Assembly (NCBI GenBank): GCA_003696675.1
Contig: RFGH01000044.1
Coordinates: 1-60,427 of the forward strand
Reading direction: 5' to 3'
Length of the DNA: 60,427 bases
From: Planctomycetota bacterium
GTDB taxonomy: Bacteria; Planctomycetota; Phycisphaerae; Phycisphaerales; UBA1924
Shown here in pieces: positions 6,430-14,141 of the stretch (within the stretch, counting starts at the first letter, position 1; the number at the start of each line of letters is the position of its first letter). The notes beneath the pieces are model-generated. The model was given only the letters and a program-made list of their open reading frames with translations. It was not told where the DNA came from and did not search any database. A program made the position numbers and the translations under genes.

Positions 6430-8631
6430 TTACGGGCAGCCGGCCAGGTACCGGTTGAGGTACTCGGCGATGTCGAAGAAGTTGAGCGTGCGGAAGGGCG
6501 GGGCCAGATCGGCGGTCATGTCGCCGTCGAGGTATTGGGCGATGTACGCCGTGACATCCTCGGGGGTGACCAGCGCGTCGGCGGTGAAGTCCGCGGGGCA
6601 GGAGAACTGGCCGTTGAAGTAGCGCTCCGCCTCGAAGAACGCCTCCGGCCCGATCACGCGACCGATCTGGCGACCGGGCAGGTCGTCGGCCGGCGGGTGG
6701 ATGCCGCCCCAGATGCGGGACAGCGAGCACTGGTCGGACGCGTCCTTGTAGCTGGCCCACTGAAGGTACACATCGACAGACGGGCCATCTTCGAAGTGCA
6801 GGAACTCGTTCTGCGGGGCATGGAACTCGCCGAGCCCGCCGGGGAAATAGGGCGAGCCGGTCAGGAGCGAAAGCACCTCGGCCGCGCCGCGGGAGTAGGT
6901 CGAGTGACCGGACATGTATCCGGCGAAGGGCGGCGTCACGAACGACGGACGCTGGTAGGGCCACCAGTTGTCCGCGAGGATCCAGCCCACGCCGGCGACA
7001 TCCACCAGCGGGTCGTCGATGTAACTGTGACCGCGCCAGGTGTAGAGTGCGATCTTGCCTTCAGCGCCGGCGAGGTGCTCGTGACGCTGGCCCGGGGCGG
7101 TGGTCTCGGGCGTGACGACCTCGATCAGCCCGGGGCGGAGGTTGATGCCGTTGGGGTTATAGCTGGGCAGTTCCGGGTCGGTGCACTGGCCTTGCTCGCA
7201 CAGATAGCGGATGGCCGAGACAGGACGGATGTAGTCGTAGTAGCCCTTGATGGACCAGCACGAGATCGCGATGTCGTGCATGGCGCCGCCGAGGGAGAGA
7301 TACGCCTTCACATCGAACTCGAGCGGATCGACCAGGGGGCCCTGGCCCTTCCAGCGGTACTCGAAGTCGGGGTGATCGAGCACATAGTTCAGAATCGTGA
7401 ACCAGTGTCCGGGGGGCGTCTCGGACGCCGGGCCGTCGGCCCAGAACTCCGCGAGGATGCGAGCGTAGTCGCCGCGGGGAACGATCTGCTCCGGGTACGG
7501 CTGCCCAGTGACGGGGTTGATGTCGTAACCTTGGCTCTGGTCGCCGCCGTCGTAGAAGTTGTGGAACGATTGCTCGCTGCCGATCGGCGGGGTTCCCTGA
7601 TTGCCGATGCTGTTCGGCGAGACATCCCACATCACGCCGTCGGCGGGGTCGAGGTGGCTCTGCCACACGGTGACCATCTCGAAGCCCCACTTGTACAGAT
7701 CGCCGGGCTCGCCGAGATAGGGCGGGGCCCCCGGATCGTGCCAGACCCACCAGTCGTTGCCGTCACGCTGATAGATGTTGAGGTCCAGATCCTCGCGGAG
7801 CGAGAACGGGGTCACAAGGCCCCACTCCGGCGAAAGGAACGGCGGGTAGCCGCCCGGGATCGGGTTGCCGTTCTGGTCCTTGAACACTTCGAGCGCCAGC
7901 GGCTGCCACCGGTTGGGATCGACAAGGTCGGGGTTGCCGGGGTATGCCACGAGCAGGGGCGGGTTGACAGGCTCGTAGTACTGGTTGGCGTAGCCGCCCT
8001 GCTCGTTTGAGCCGTCCTGGTAGCCGAACGCCAGGACCGTTTCGGCGATGCGGTTGCCCAGCGCCGCTGGCGTGTTGCCGACGGTGCTGAAGTTGTTCTT
8101 GTCGTAGCCGAGGGAGTCCATCAGCAGGTCGGCTTCCTGATAAATCTCCAGCACGCCCGGCGAGAACAGGAATCGGCGCTGAATCAGGCGGTAGGCGGCG
8201 AAGGAGATCGCCTCTTGCCGAGCGGCCTGCACATCGGACGCGGTCAGCTTCTCGTGATGCAGCACCTGGTCGGCGACGGCGTCGTACGCGGCCCATGCGT
8301 CGTACATCGCCGCGGAGATGTGGTACAGGTTCCGGGCGTGCACGGTCGGGCGGGCGAAGTCACGACGGATCGCGAACAGCAGCATCTCGTTCCAGTCGCG
8401 TGCGACGGAGTGGGCCTGGCCACGCGGGTTGGTGGGCATCTGCTCACGGATCTGCGAGGGCGTCCGGGTTTCGCGTTCCATCACCCATCGGATGGGACGC
8501 TCGGGCTGGGCCGCGTTGGACTGGGCGGGTGAGGTCGTCGAGGCCCGCTTGGTCTTGAGCGGGGCGGCGACAGCGGCAGACCCGGCGATCAGGGCGATCG
8601 AGCCGGCGAGTACGGCGATACGGCAACGCAT
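6430..8631 (-). CDS. Secreted vanadium-haloperoxidase/PAP2-like protein with dockerin-like tail
   Basis: A 733-residue exported protein. The signal peptide is MRCRIAVLAGSIALIAGSAAVAAP. The body belongs to the vanadium-dependent haloperoxidase/PAP2 fold: GYMSGHSTYSRGAAEV near residue 577 carries the acid-base His of motif 2, and GGIHPPADD near 643 the vanadate/phosphate-binding His of motif 3. Such enzymes oxidise halides with peroxide or act as phosphatases; which applies here cannot be said. The last 60 residues form a degenerate dockerin-like module starting after FSCPADF, with TLNFFDIAEYL and ending AGCP. ATG 8631 has GAGAGGAA nearby; an upstream extension lacks signal-peptide logic. Followed by a strong terminator. 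Confidence 0.85.
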   Translation of the reverse strand: MRCRIAVLAGSIALIAGSAAVAAPLKTKRASTTSPAQSNAAQPERPIRWVMERETRTPSQIREQMPTNPRGQAHSVARDWNEMLLFAIRRDFARPTVHARNLYHISAAMYDAWAAYDAVADQVLHHEKLTASDVQAARQEAISFAAYRLIQRRFLFSPGVLEIYQEADLLMDSLGYDKNNFSTVGNTPAALGNRIAETVLAFGYQDGSNEQGGYANQYYEPVNPPLLVAYPGNPDLVDPNRWQPLALEVFKDQNGNPIPGGYPPFLSPEWGLVTPFSLREDLDLNIYQRDGNDWWVWHDPGAPPYLGEPGDLYKWGFEMVTVWQSHLDPADGVMWDVSPNSIGNQGTPPIGSEQSFHNFYDGGDQSQGYDINPVTGQPYPEQIVPRGDYARILAEFWADGPASETPPGHWFTILNYVLDHPDFEYRWKGQGPLVDPLEFDVKAYLSLGGAMHDIAISCWSIKGYYDYIRPVSAIRYLCEQGQCTDPELPSYNPNGINLRPGLIEVVTPETTAPGQRHEHLAGAEGKIALYTWRGHSYIDDPLVDVAGVGWILADNWWPYQRPSFVTPPFAGYMSGHSTYSRGAAEVLSLLTGSPYFPGGLGEFHAPQNEFLHFEDGPSVDVYLQWASYKDASDQCSLSRIWGGIHPPADDLPGRQIGRVIGPEAFFEAERYFNGQFSCPADFTADALVTPEDVTAYIAQYLDGDMTADLAPPFRTLNFFDIAEYLNRYLAGCP

Positions 8632-8864
8632 GACGGGTTCCTCTCTCTTCCCGAGCCGGTCCGAGCCCCACGAGCCTCGCACCAACCCGGATGGGTCGAC
8701 GATTGGAATCTACCCCAAAGAAATGTGGGTTGAAACCCGAAATCCCGAAAATGCGGGCGGAAACCGATTTGCTGACTAGGATATCCGCTTTAGGATTGCC
8801 CGAGAACCCGGCTCGGGGTTTGGGCGTAAGATGGGTGTGGGCTTCGTCCCTTCTTTGACAACTT

Positions 8865-9215
8865 GGGGCCGATATGGCATTCGACCGGACAGGGAAGGCT
8901 CGGCGTGGCGCGTCGAGGGGCGTGCTGGCCTCGTAAAAAGCACGCAAACCCATAACTGCCGAACCGCAGTTCGCAATGGCGGCCTAACACAGGCCTCCGA
9001 TCCCCTGCGTGACGCCCGATAGGGCAGGGGATCACGACCATCGGGCTGGTTGCCGCGTGGCGCCTCTTGGCGCGGCAGCGAGGAGGTTACAAGCGGCTGG
9101 GCCAAAGCACAGGGCGTTGATCCCCGGTGCGAGGCCGAGATCAAACGATCAACTACACGCGTAGAAGCGTCTTGCTGACTGTCTCGGGACGGGGGTTCGA
9201 TTCCCCCCGGCTCCA
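8865..9215 (+). ncRNA. ssrA: Transfer-messenger RNA (tmRNA), trans-translation rescue
   Basis: The 351-base RNA has a 7-bp acceptor stem (GGGGCCG at 8865-8871 with CGGCTCC at 9208-9214, one G-U), discriminator A at 9215, and a T-arm GGGGG-TTCGATT-CCCCC at 9191-9207. The 5' part ATGGCATTCGACCGG matches the conserved tmRNA start. The resume codon is GCA 8940-8942 after a TCGTAAAAA run, and the tag frame encodes ARKPITAEPQFAMAA then TAA at 8985-8987; it ends in the hydrophobic xMAA typical of proteolysis tags. CCA is not encoded. No protein frame over this stretch is believable. It is a one-piece tmRNA with the downstream part able to hold the pseudoknots. Confidence 0.95.
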
Positions 9216-9305
9216 TTCCTCCCCGCTTCGGACCTAATACGCCCGAAACGGTCAATCCCGGCGGAGCACCCGGCCGACTTATCGTCCGGAGGAGCGATCT
9301 GCCGC

Positions 9306-11192
9306 ATGACCCACCGTTCAGCCCCCGTTTCCGATCTCATCATCCGCTTCGGGGATGCCCCCGATGACGGTGCAATCGCGGGTCGGCTCGGCGGGCGGGC
9401 CGGGCTTGCGTCCGGTGTGGTCAGCGTGATTGATGCCCCCTGGGGGCGGGTCTGGATCCAACGGGCCTGGGCGGACGGCTCGGGCGTCGATCGCTTGCCG
9501 CCGCGTGTGATCGTGGGTCGGGCCTCCGTCCGTTCGGGTTTCCGCGACGGACCGGTGTCGCCGGACGCTTGGCTGGGATCGAATCAGGGTCTCGGCGACG
9601 GGACGGCCGCGTGCCAGGCGTTGTCCGGCATGTTCGCGGCGTTTGAGTTTGATCCGAGCGGTGTAAGCGTGCTGACCGATCGCATGGGATTCCGACCGGT
9701 GTATGTTGTTCGCGATGCTGAAGGACGAGCACGGGCGATGGGGACCGATGCCGAGGCGGTGGCGCTGGCGGGCGGCGTGTGGCGGAGTATCGACGAGGTT
9801 TCTGTCGCCGAACTGTTCGTGCACAACTTCATCACCTTCCCCTACACCACACGCGAGGGCATGACCGAGCTGGATCCCGCGTCGATCACCCGCGTGGACG
9901 GCGCCGACAGATCGGTCCGCACGCGTGTGCTGTGGGAGCCGACCGAACCAGACCGTTTCGATGATGCGTCGAAGATGCGGGCTCGGATCATCGCGGCGAT
10001 GCGGGAAGCCGGGTCGGACCTGACGGCTGGATGCAGACGGGTCGGCGTGCTGCTGAGCGGTGGTATCGACTCGCGCGCTGTCCTGGCCTCCATGCCCGAG
10101 GGACTTGATCTCGCCGCTCTTACATATGTGACCCGCGAGAACAACGAGGTGCATATCGCCAAACGGCTCGCCTCGATCGCGGGTGTCGAGCATATCGCGG
10201 TCCGGCGTGGTGAGGACTTCTATCCGAACTTGCTTGCGAGGGGGCTCTCGCTCTTGGGCTGCGAGCTGCGAGGCAACTGCCACGGGTTGTGCCTGGTCGA
10301 CAACGGCCTCAACGAGCAGTTCGACGCGATCATCGGCGGGCAGCTCAGCGATACATTCCTCAAGGACCATTTCATGGACGCGCCGTCGCGGATGCGTGCC
10401 CGCCCCGCATCCCCGATACAGAAGCTCCGCCATGCGTTGTTCGGCCATCCGGCCGACCGAGCACGGGCCTCGCGTAACCACACGACGGGCAGACACCTCC
10501 ACGAGCCGCAACTCACCGAACCGATGCGGGCGCGCGTGGCGGAACGGCGGGAGCGGCGGCTCGCGGAAGTCGCGCGCGTGCGTCCGACCACGGCGGCGAT
10601 GTGGACGCGCTTCTGGCCTTGCAGCCGGCAGGATGATTCCGCTCACACGCTGGGCAATGCCCGCTTCGCCTGGAGTGACACGCTCTTCGCCCACTCGGGC
10701 GTGGTCGAGGTGATGCGTGATCTCTCGCCGGAGTGCCGGGTGGACGGGCGTGTGGCGAACGCCGCCTTCGCCGAGCTGTGCGGGCCGCTGGCATCTGTCG
10801 AAAACGCGAACACCGGGCTGCCCATCGACGCGGATCTTCGGGCACAACGGCAGGGCAAGCAGCGCCCGGACATACCGTCGCAACCATCGGCAGAGCCTTC
10901 GCTTGACGATCCGTCGCCTTGGAACGCGGTCCGCGGGAGCTGGGTCAACCCGGTCGTGATGCAGCAGCGGTCTCCGGCCTGGATCCAAGCCCGCGCATCC
11001 TTGGCGGGATCACCCGCGCTCGCGGTGCTCGATCGGGTCATCGACCGCGGCGGGCGGGCGATGATTGCTTCCTATCAGGACGATCTTCCGTCCAACATGA
11101 ATCACATCGGCGTGCAGATCGCGTTGTGGCTGGACGGTATCCTTGGTGGCACGCCCCCCGGATGCCCCGCCGCTGCGGAGACCACGGCATGA
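9306..11192 (+). CDS. Asparagine-synthase-like ATP-dependent amide ligase
   Basis: A 628-residue protein with an N-terminal region laid out like a degenerate class II glutamine amidotransferase domain (for example SGMFAAFEFD and LTDRMGFRPVYV) but with no Cys at position 2, so glutamine hydrolysis is unlikely. The asparagine-synthase domain has the PP-loop VLLSGGIDSRAVLA near residue 250 and IIGGQLSDTFLKDHF near 340, so it should adenylate a carboxylate. Members of this group make asparagine, beta-lactams, lasso peptides or amidated glycans. ATG 9306 follows GGAGGAG at 9287-9293. Its stop overlaps the next start (ATGA) so both act together, probably on a sulfated product; the substrate is unknown. 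Confidence 0.85.
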   Translation: MTHRSAPVSDLIIRFGDAPDDGAIAGRLGGRAGLASGVVSVIDAPWGRVWIQRAWADGSGVDRLPPRVIVGRASVRSGFRDGPVSPDAWLGSNQGLGDGTAACQALSGMFAAFEFDPSGVSVLTDRMGFRPVYVVRDAEGRARAMGTDAEAVALAGGVWRSIDEVSVAELFVHNFITFPYTTREGMTELDPASITRVDGADRSVRTRVLWEPTEPDRFDDASKMRARIIAAMREAGSDLTAGCRRVGVLLSGGIDSRAVLASMPEGLDLAALTYVTRENNEVHIAKRLASIAGVEHIAVRRGEDFYPNLLARGLSLLGCELRGNCHGLCLVDNGLNEQFDAIIGGQLSDTFLKDHFMDAPSRMRARPASPIQKLRHALFGHPADRARASRNHTTGRHLHEPQLTEPMRARVAERRERRLAEVARVRPTTAAMWTRFWPCSRQDDSAHTLGNARFAWSDTLFAHSGVVEVMRDLSPECRVDGRVANAAFAELCGPLASVENANTGLPIDADLRAQRQGKQRPDIPSQPSAEPSLDDPSPWNAVRGSWVNPVVMQQRSPAWIQARASLAGSPALAVLDRVIDRGGRAMIASYQDDLPSNMNHIGVQIALWLDGILGGTPPGCPAAAETTA

Positions 11193-12109
11193 AACGGCTC
11201 ACCCCAGAACATGTCGGCAGGCGGATCGCCCAGCGGCGGCGACATAAAATCGAGCGGCAGTTGCACGCCGAAGGGTGGTATGACCCCGCCGCCCGATCCG
11301 ACATCGACGCCGTGTTCGTCGGCGGGTGCGGCCGGTCCGGCACGACGGTGTTCAAGGAAGTGCTGAACCGTCATCCCCGTCTCGCGTGCGGGCCGGAGAC
11401 GAGCCTGTTCGGCCTGCCGTTCAACATCGACAACATGGCCGCCCCGTGGGGCATCGACCGCGAAGAGCTCGCGGCGATGCAGCAGGAGTCGCCCAACCTT
11501 GTCGGCTTCGCCGAGCGATTCGCGGCGAGGTTTCTTGCCGAGACCGGCAAGCAACGCTGGGTCGAAAAAACACCCAACAACATACGGGCCATCGGGCCGA
11601 TGCTCACCTGGTTTCCCAACTGCCGCTTTATCCATCTCATCCGCGATGGGCGGGATGTCGCGTGCTCGCTGCGGCACCACCCCAAAGAGCGGGTTGTGGA
11701 CGGACGCATCGTTCCGGTCAACTCCAACAATCCGGTCGAGAAGTCGGCCAAACGCTGGCGGGACGATACAGCCAGCGGCCTGGCATACCGGGGGCACCCG
11801 CGGGTGCTGGAGGTTCGGTACGAGGCGGTGGTATCGCAACCCGCGGAAACCTTCGCCCGCGTATGTGAGTTCATTGGTGAGCGGTTCGATCCAGCAATTC
11901 TTGACCCGTCCGATGCGCCGCCCGAGCGGCCCGGGCAGAATCTGAACAACCCAGGCGCCGGCTCCGGCATCACGCCGAAGTCGGTCGGGCGCTGGAAGAA
12001 GGATCTGAGCGCAGAGGAACGCCGGCGCTTCTTTGACATCGCCGGCGAACTCTTGATCGCGCTTGGTTATGCGTCGGACGATGCCTGGGTCATCGATCCG
12101 GACGCCTGA
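11189..12109 (+). CDS. PAPS-dependent sulfotransferase
   Basis: A 306-residue cytoplasmic sulfotransferase-family protein. The 5'-phosphosulfate loop is FVGGCGRSGTTVFKEVLNRH near residue 44 and the 3'-phosphate-binding segment is FIHLIRDGRDVACSLRHH near 148; both are intact, so it should transfer sulfate from PAPS to a carbohydrate or peptide acceptor. The C-terminal KSVGRWKKDLSAEERRRF matches the usual helix of the family. The start ATG at 11189 overlaps the stop of the asparagine-synthase-like gene by four bases, indicating translational coupling and a shared pathway. Acceptor not predictable from sequence. Confidence 0.88.
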   Translation: MKRLTPEHVGRRIAQRRRHKIERQLHAEGWYDPAARSDIDAVFVGGCGRSGTTVFKEVLNRHPRLACGPETSLFGLPFNIDNMAAPWGIDREELAAMQQESPNLVGFAERFAARFLAETGKQRWVEKTPNNIRAIGPMLTWFPNCRFIHLIRDGRDVACSLRHHPKERVVDGRIVPVNSNNPVEKSAKRWRDDTASGLAYRGHPRVLEVRYEAVVSQPAETFARVCEFIGERFDPAILDPSDAPPERPGQNLNNPGAGSGITPKSVGRWKKDLSAEERRRFFDIAGELLIALGYASDDAWVIDPDA

Positions 12110-12115
12110 ACAGCG

Positions 12116-12535
12116 TCAGGGGCAGCCCTGGTTGTACAGCCCGATGTACGACTGGATATCGAAGATGTTCAGCACGCCGAACGGCGCCGCTAGGTCGGCG
12201 GCCGGGTCTTGCGTGTTGTAGAGTCCGATGTAGGACTGGATATCGAAGATATTCAGCACGCCGAACGGCGCCGCTAGGTCGGCGGCGCAGGAGACCACTT
12301 CGATTGCAGCGGGCCAGAAGCCCCCGTCGAGGTCAAACGCGCCGCCGGACAAACGGGGACCGGCGTCGGGCTGACCGATCGTGCCGGAGAGCGTGTAGCT
12401 GCCGCCCGTCGCGTTGACAACGCCGCCGCCGTCGATGGTCCACGAGGTGATTTCGTATGGACCGCCGGACTGGGCCTTGGCGGCCGAGGTCAGACCCGCG
12501 AGAAGCAACACGGTGAAGAGGATGACTCGGTTCAT
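12116..12535 (-). CDS. Secreted protein with doubled dockerin-like repeat
   Basis: A 139-residue exported protein. Signal peptide MNRVILFTVLLLAGLTSAAKAQ, then a module with GGSYTLSGTIGQPDAG and GGAFDLDGGFWPA, a pattern common in planctomycete secreted proteins. After VVSC come two nearly identical 28-residue units containing DLAAPFGVLNIFDI, and the chain ends NQGCP. The two cysteines bracket the repeat pair. ATG 12535 is chosen for the signal peptide; it is preceded by AAGAAAAGAACTG-type purine sequence. It converges with the sulfotransferase gene (6 bases between). Probably exported and attached or sorted through its tail; molecular role unknown. Confidence 0.8.
   Translation of the reverse strand: MNRVILFTVLLLAGLTSAAKAQSGGPYEITSWTIDGGGVVNATGGSYTLSGTIGQPDAGPRLSGGAFDLDGGFWPAAIEVVSCAADLAAPFGVLNIFDIQSYIGLYNTQDPAADLAAPFGVLNIFDIQSYIGLYNQGCP
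12131..12286 (-). repeat. Tandem 84-bp duplication encoding two dockerin-like units
   Basis: Bases 12131-12202 recur at 12215-12286 with an 84-base period and only about three differences. This encodes the doubled ADLAAPFG unit. The nucleotide near-identity, not just protein similarity, points to recent duplication or gene conversion. Confidence 0.9.
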
Positions 12536-12563
12536 GGTCAGTTCTTTTCTTGCTTGGGCAAGG

Positions 12564-13994
12564 TCAGTCAATGCGATTGGACCGCTCGGTTTCGACCTTG
12601 AGCCGCTCGATTTCCGCCCGCATGCGGGCCTGCTCTTCACGCATGGCCCGCAGGGCACGGGCCTGCTCGGCCATCTGCTCGGCGAGGATCTCCTCGCGGG
12701 TCAGCGTACCAGAAACAGGGTGATCATACGAGTACCCACCGTCGGGAACTCGCAGTGTGGGTGTGACGGTGCCGTAGCTGGTGGGCACATACAGCAGGGT
12801 CAGCGAGGCATCGATGATCGAGGGGGAGCTGAAGCCGACCGACTTCGCGTTGAAGTAATAGGTGTATTGCCCGGCCGCGGAAACCTCGAACACACCGTGC
12901 GCACCGAGCGGGATGGAGTACAGATCGGGGATGCCGATCGCCGGGAGCGAATAGACCATCTGCTGGGTGGCGGGGACGGCATTGTTTTCGTCGGAAACGC
13001 CGGCCTGGACCTGGCCGTCCTGTGTCGTCTGGAGGATGACCGACACGGTGCCGTTGGCCAGGGCGATGACATAGCCGGGGCCCGGTACGGTGATGCTGCG
13101 GGAGACCACGGGCGCAAAGTTCGGTCCCAGCGAGACGGCGTTGTTGCGGTTCTCAGCGGCGATGCCGGGTTCGTCGAAGATCTCCACTGCCGAAACAGCG
13201 TTGGCGGGCAGGACGAACGAGTCGTTGCCTGTGAGGCTGGTGTTGAAGGACAGCGAAGACGCGGGACCGGTGATGGTGAGCAGGCTGCCACTCGCGGGGC
13301 TTCCGGCGAGAAGATCGCCATCCCAGTTGAGTGCCCCGCCATCGCCGACCAGTCGCCCGGCCACGCCGGTTCCCTGGGGATCTGCTTCAAACAGGCCGAT
13401 GGTCACTCCGTTCTCGTCGAACCAACGGGTCTGCCCACCGAGGCCCGGGATGCTTCCGAACTGGAGCACATGGCTTGCTGCACCGTTCGTGAAGAGCCTG
13501 AGATAGCCGTTCTTCGTCGGGGTGCCAAGATCGAGCGTGCCCGTGATGTTGACCGGGGCCAGATTGATGTTGTCGATGGTTGAGCCGTTGGACCACGCGT
13601 CCTGCAGCGAGCTCGACGAGGTGAGCGCCCGAACGGCATACGGTGTCGCGCCGACCGGCTGGCGCGGCGCGAGCACCGTGAAGTCGGGCGAGGAGACTTC
13701 CTTGATCGCGACTTCGATCCAGCGGGGCTCACCCGTGAACAGACCGTCGCCAAAATCGATGTCGCTGAACGCGAAGATCCCCGCGTCCTGCTCGGCCAGC
13801 GTCACGGCACGCACAACTTCGGAACCGAGCGGCGATCCGCCGCTGGCCGCTCCGAACAGCCGGAACCGGATCTGGAAATCACCCACCGGGGCCGAGCCGT
13901 TGTCGGCGAAGCGGCCCTGGTATGAAATCGGTTCCGCGACCGCAAACGGCGTCACGGCGACCGCAGCGGCCAGTACAGCGAGCATCAGACGCAT
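12564..13994 (-). CDS. Large secreted fibre-like protein with C-terminal coiled coil
   Basis: A 476-residue protein with a signal peptide (MRLMLAVLAAAVAVTPFAVA-EP) and strong GGAGGAGGAT just before ATG 13994. The N-terminal domain begins ISYQGRFADNGSAPVGDFQIRFRLFG and contains RQPVGATPYAVRAL, an arrangement found in many extracellular planctomycete and other proteins related to tail-fibre or collagen-like surface proteins. The middle is beta-rich with repeated Gly/Thr/Ser segments. The last 45 residues (REEILAEQMAEQARALRAMR onwards) are a charged heptad coiled coil, suggesting oligomerisation. No enzyme motif. Likely a surface or stalk structure. Confidence 0.75.
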   Translation of the reverse strand: MRLMLAVLAAAVAVTPFAVAEPISYQGRFADNGSAPVGDFQIRFRLFGAASGGSPLGSEVVRAVTLAEQDAGIFAFSDIDFGDGLFTGEPRWIEVAIKEVSSPDFTVLAPRQPVGATPYAVRALTSSSSLQDAWSNGSTIDNINLAPVNITGTLDLGTPTKNGYLRLFTNGAASHVLQFGSIPGLGGQTRWFDENGVTIGLFEADPQGTGVAGRLVGDGGALNWDGDLLAGSPASGSLLTITGPASSLSFNTSLTGNDSFVLPANAVSAVEIFDEPGIAAENRNNAVSLGPNFAPVVSRSITVPGPGYVIALANGTVSVILQTTQDGQVQAGVSDENNAVPATQQMVYSLPAIGIPDLYSIPLGAHGVFEVSAAGQYTYYFNAKSVGFSSPSIIDASLTLLYVPTSYGTVTPTLRVPDGGYSYDHPVSGTLTREEILAEQMAEQARALRAMREEQARMRAEIERLKVETERSNRID

Positions 13995-14141
13995 CGATCT
14001 ATCCTCCTCCGGGGCCCCCGCAGCCGCACACGCGGCGTGGGCTGATTCATACGCCGCTGCCCGCTCGCGGTGTTCCCTCCGACCCGGAATCAACCTCCGA
14101 TTTCCGTTCTCTCACCCCGACGCCACCCGAATCGGGTCCGG

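Noticed and set aside
6421-8010. 529-residue plus-strand frame opposite the haloperoxidase-like gene
   Set aside because: It mirrors the real gene's codons; its sequence (many Val/Arg/Glu/Leu) is typical of an antisense shadow and has no recognisable motif.
8855-8860. TTGACA just before the tmRNA as a -35 element
   Set aside because: It lies five bases before the mature RNA and no -10 element follows at the right distance, so it is not a promoter for it.
8776-9255. Minus-strand frames over the tmRNA region
   Set aside because: The region has a complete tmRNA; the frames have no ribosome site or domain.
9306-11192. Call as genuine asparagine synthetase (asnB)
   Set aside because: No N-terminal glutaminase Cys, and the coupling to a sulfotransferase suggests a different substrate.
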